From Segatella hominis (GTDB lineage Bacteria; Bacteroidota; Bacteroidia; Bacteroidales; Bacteroidaceae): a DNA stretch of 64,000 bases. The notes under the pieces are model-generated. The model saw only the letters and a program-made list of their open reading frames with translations, was not told the origin of the DNA and ran no database searches. Position numbers and translations under genes: made by a program. Location of the stretch: NCBI RefSeq assembly GCF_004535825.1, contig NZ_SGVY01000012.1:21614-85613 (forward strand). The letters run 5' to 3'. The stretch's first letter is position 1, and each line of letters opens with the position of its first letter. Positions 63,580 to 64,000 of the stretch are shown in pieces.

Positions 63580-63852
63580 TCAACTGAACCTTAGGAGCGG
63601 TAACATAAACCTCAGCAACTTCCTTGCCGGCAACCTTACCGGTATTCTTGATAGTTACGCTAACCTCGATATTGTTGCCTTTAGCCTTGACTGATGGCTT
63701 GCCAAACTCGAAGGTAGTATAGCTCAAACCATAACCGAACGGATAAGCCACATTCTTCTTGAAGGTGTCGAAGTAGCGATAACCTACATAGATATCCTCC
63801 TCGTGGTTGCTCCTGCCGCAACGGTAAGAGCCAATTTCTTGTAGTTCATCAT
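63560..63852 (-). pseudogene. GH3 glycosidase gene with a large internal deletion
   Basis: It opens at ATG 63852 with a signal-peptide start (MMNYKKLALTVAAGA). After about 15 codons it changes frame into the C-terminal GH3 block: NHEEDIYVGYRYFDTF, then AYPFGYGLSYTTFEFG and a fibronectin-III-like domain (VSVTIKNTGKVAGKEVAEVY). It stops after VTAPKVQLNYLRKN at 63560. Intact GH3 beta-glucosidases are about 750-860 aa, so the catalytic domains and the true C-terminus are gone. Confidence 0.8.
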
Positions 63853-64000
63853 TTTGTCGTTTATTTAGTTAGTTAACCCGTTGGCGGAATTAATTTAGCG
63901 CATACTTAACCCTGCCAACCGGTCTGTTGTTTACATAATTAATATATTGCAAGACTGTAAATGCGCTGATTTTCCCGATGATTCGGGTAAACAGTCCTAG
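63853..64000. other. Upstream region of the GH3 remnant
   Basis: 148 bp with no coding signal. It contains short repeats of TTAGTTAGTTAA and a small hairpin CCCGA-TGAT-TCGGG near 63978. Probably the former promoter region of the GH3 gene. Confidence 0.4.

Overview
The window looks like a chromosomal segment of a Prevotella/Segatella-type member of the Bacteroidota. The evidence is the promoter style (TAnnTTTG -7 elements, sometimes with a TTG/TTTG element about 19-21 bp upstream, and weak Shine-Dalgarno sequences), T9SS-type sorting tails, DUF3244, DUF4292, GLPGLI and glycine-lipid genes, and the Bacteroidota form of the division/cell-wall cluster. Species assignment is inference.

Layout. 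1-6.7 kb: two tandem sodium:solute symporters, then a minus-strand run of acyl-CoA synthetase, release factor 2, an unlisted 49-codon membrane peptide and a CYTH protein, and a divergent M20 deacylase probably of arginine synthesis. 6.7-11 kb: a two-gene starch operon (starch-binding protein plus large GH13 amylase) with a perfect LacI-type palindrome upstream. 11-17.6 kb: dut / TPR / DUF4292 lipoprotein / EnvC-like operon, divergent from dgt. 17.6-18.3 kb: non-coding, with four phased GCAC-N4-GTGC iterons and a strong hairpin.

18.27-28.42 kb: the most interesting region. A 2030-residue SpvB/FG-GAP/YD-repeat (Rhs-like) protein sits in one operon with a DUF3244 protein, a small T9SS-tailed protein carrying a YD motif, and three paralogous one-TM proteins in the immunity position. 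A TPR-HTH lipoprotein regulator lies upstream. The block is bounded by an almost identical ~186-bp direct repeat made of the 3' end and terminator of the neighbouring N-acyltransferase gene. The left copy is fused in frame to the last immunity-like gene, which indicates acquisition or exchange of a ~10 kb module. 28.3-30.1 kb: probable glycine-lipid pair glsA-glsB.

30.4-46.3 kb: mraZ-rsmH-ftsL-ftsI-murE-mraY-murD-ftsW-murG-murC-ftsQ-ftsA-ftsZ, with three TGGGG boxes at exact 10-bp spacing just before the mraZ promoter. 46.3-49.7 kb: recO (convergent), tRNA-Glu, rpsT, gyrB. 49.7-54.5 kb: GH95 fucosidase, a catalytic-domain-less GH78-like accessory protein and an AraC-type regulator whose tail overlaps a convergent DUF3109 gene by 140 bp. 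54.6-56.9 kb: ung and gpmI. 57-61.8 kb: a membrane protein with a histidine-kinase-like sensor, a ruined H-box and a C-terminal OmpR-type DNA-binding domain, divergent from a GLPGLI protein and an outer-membrane barrel protein. 61.9-63.9 kb: an ATPase/nuclease-like gene flanked by 23-bp direct repeats, in a mosaic of AraC and GH3 remnants.

All calls were made by reading sequence and recalling family motifs. No database search was run.
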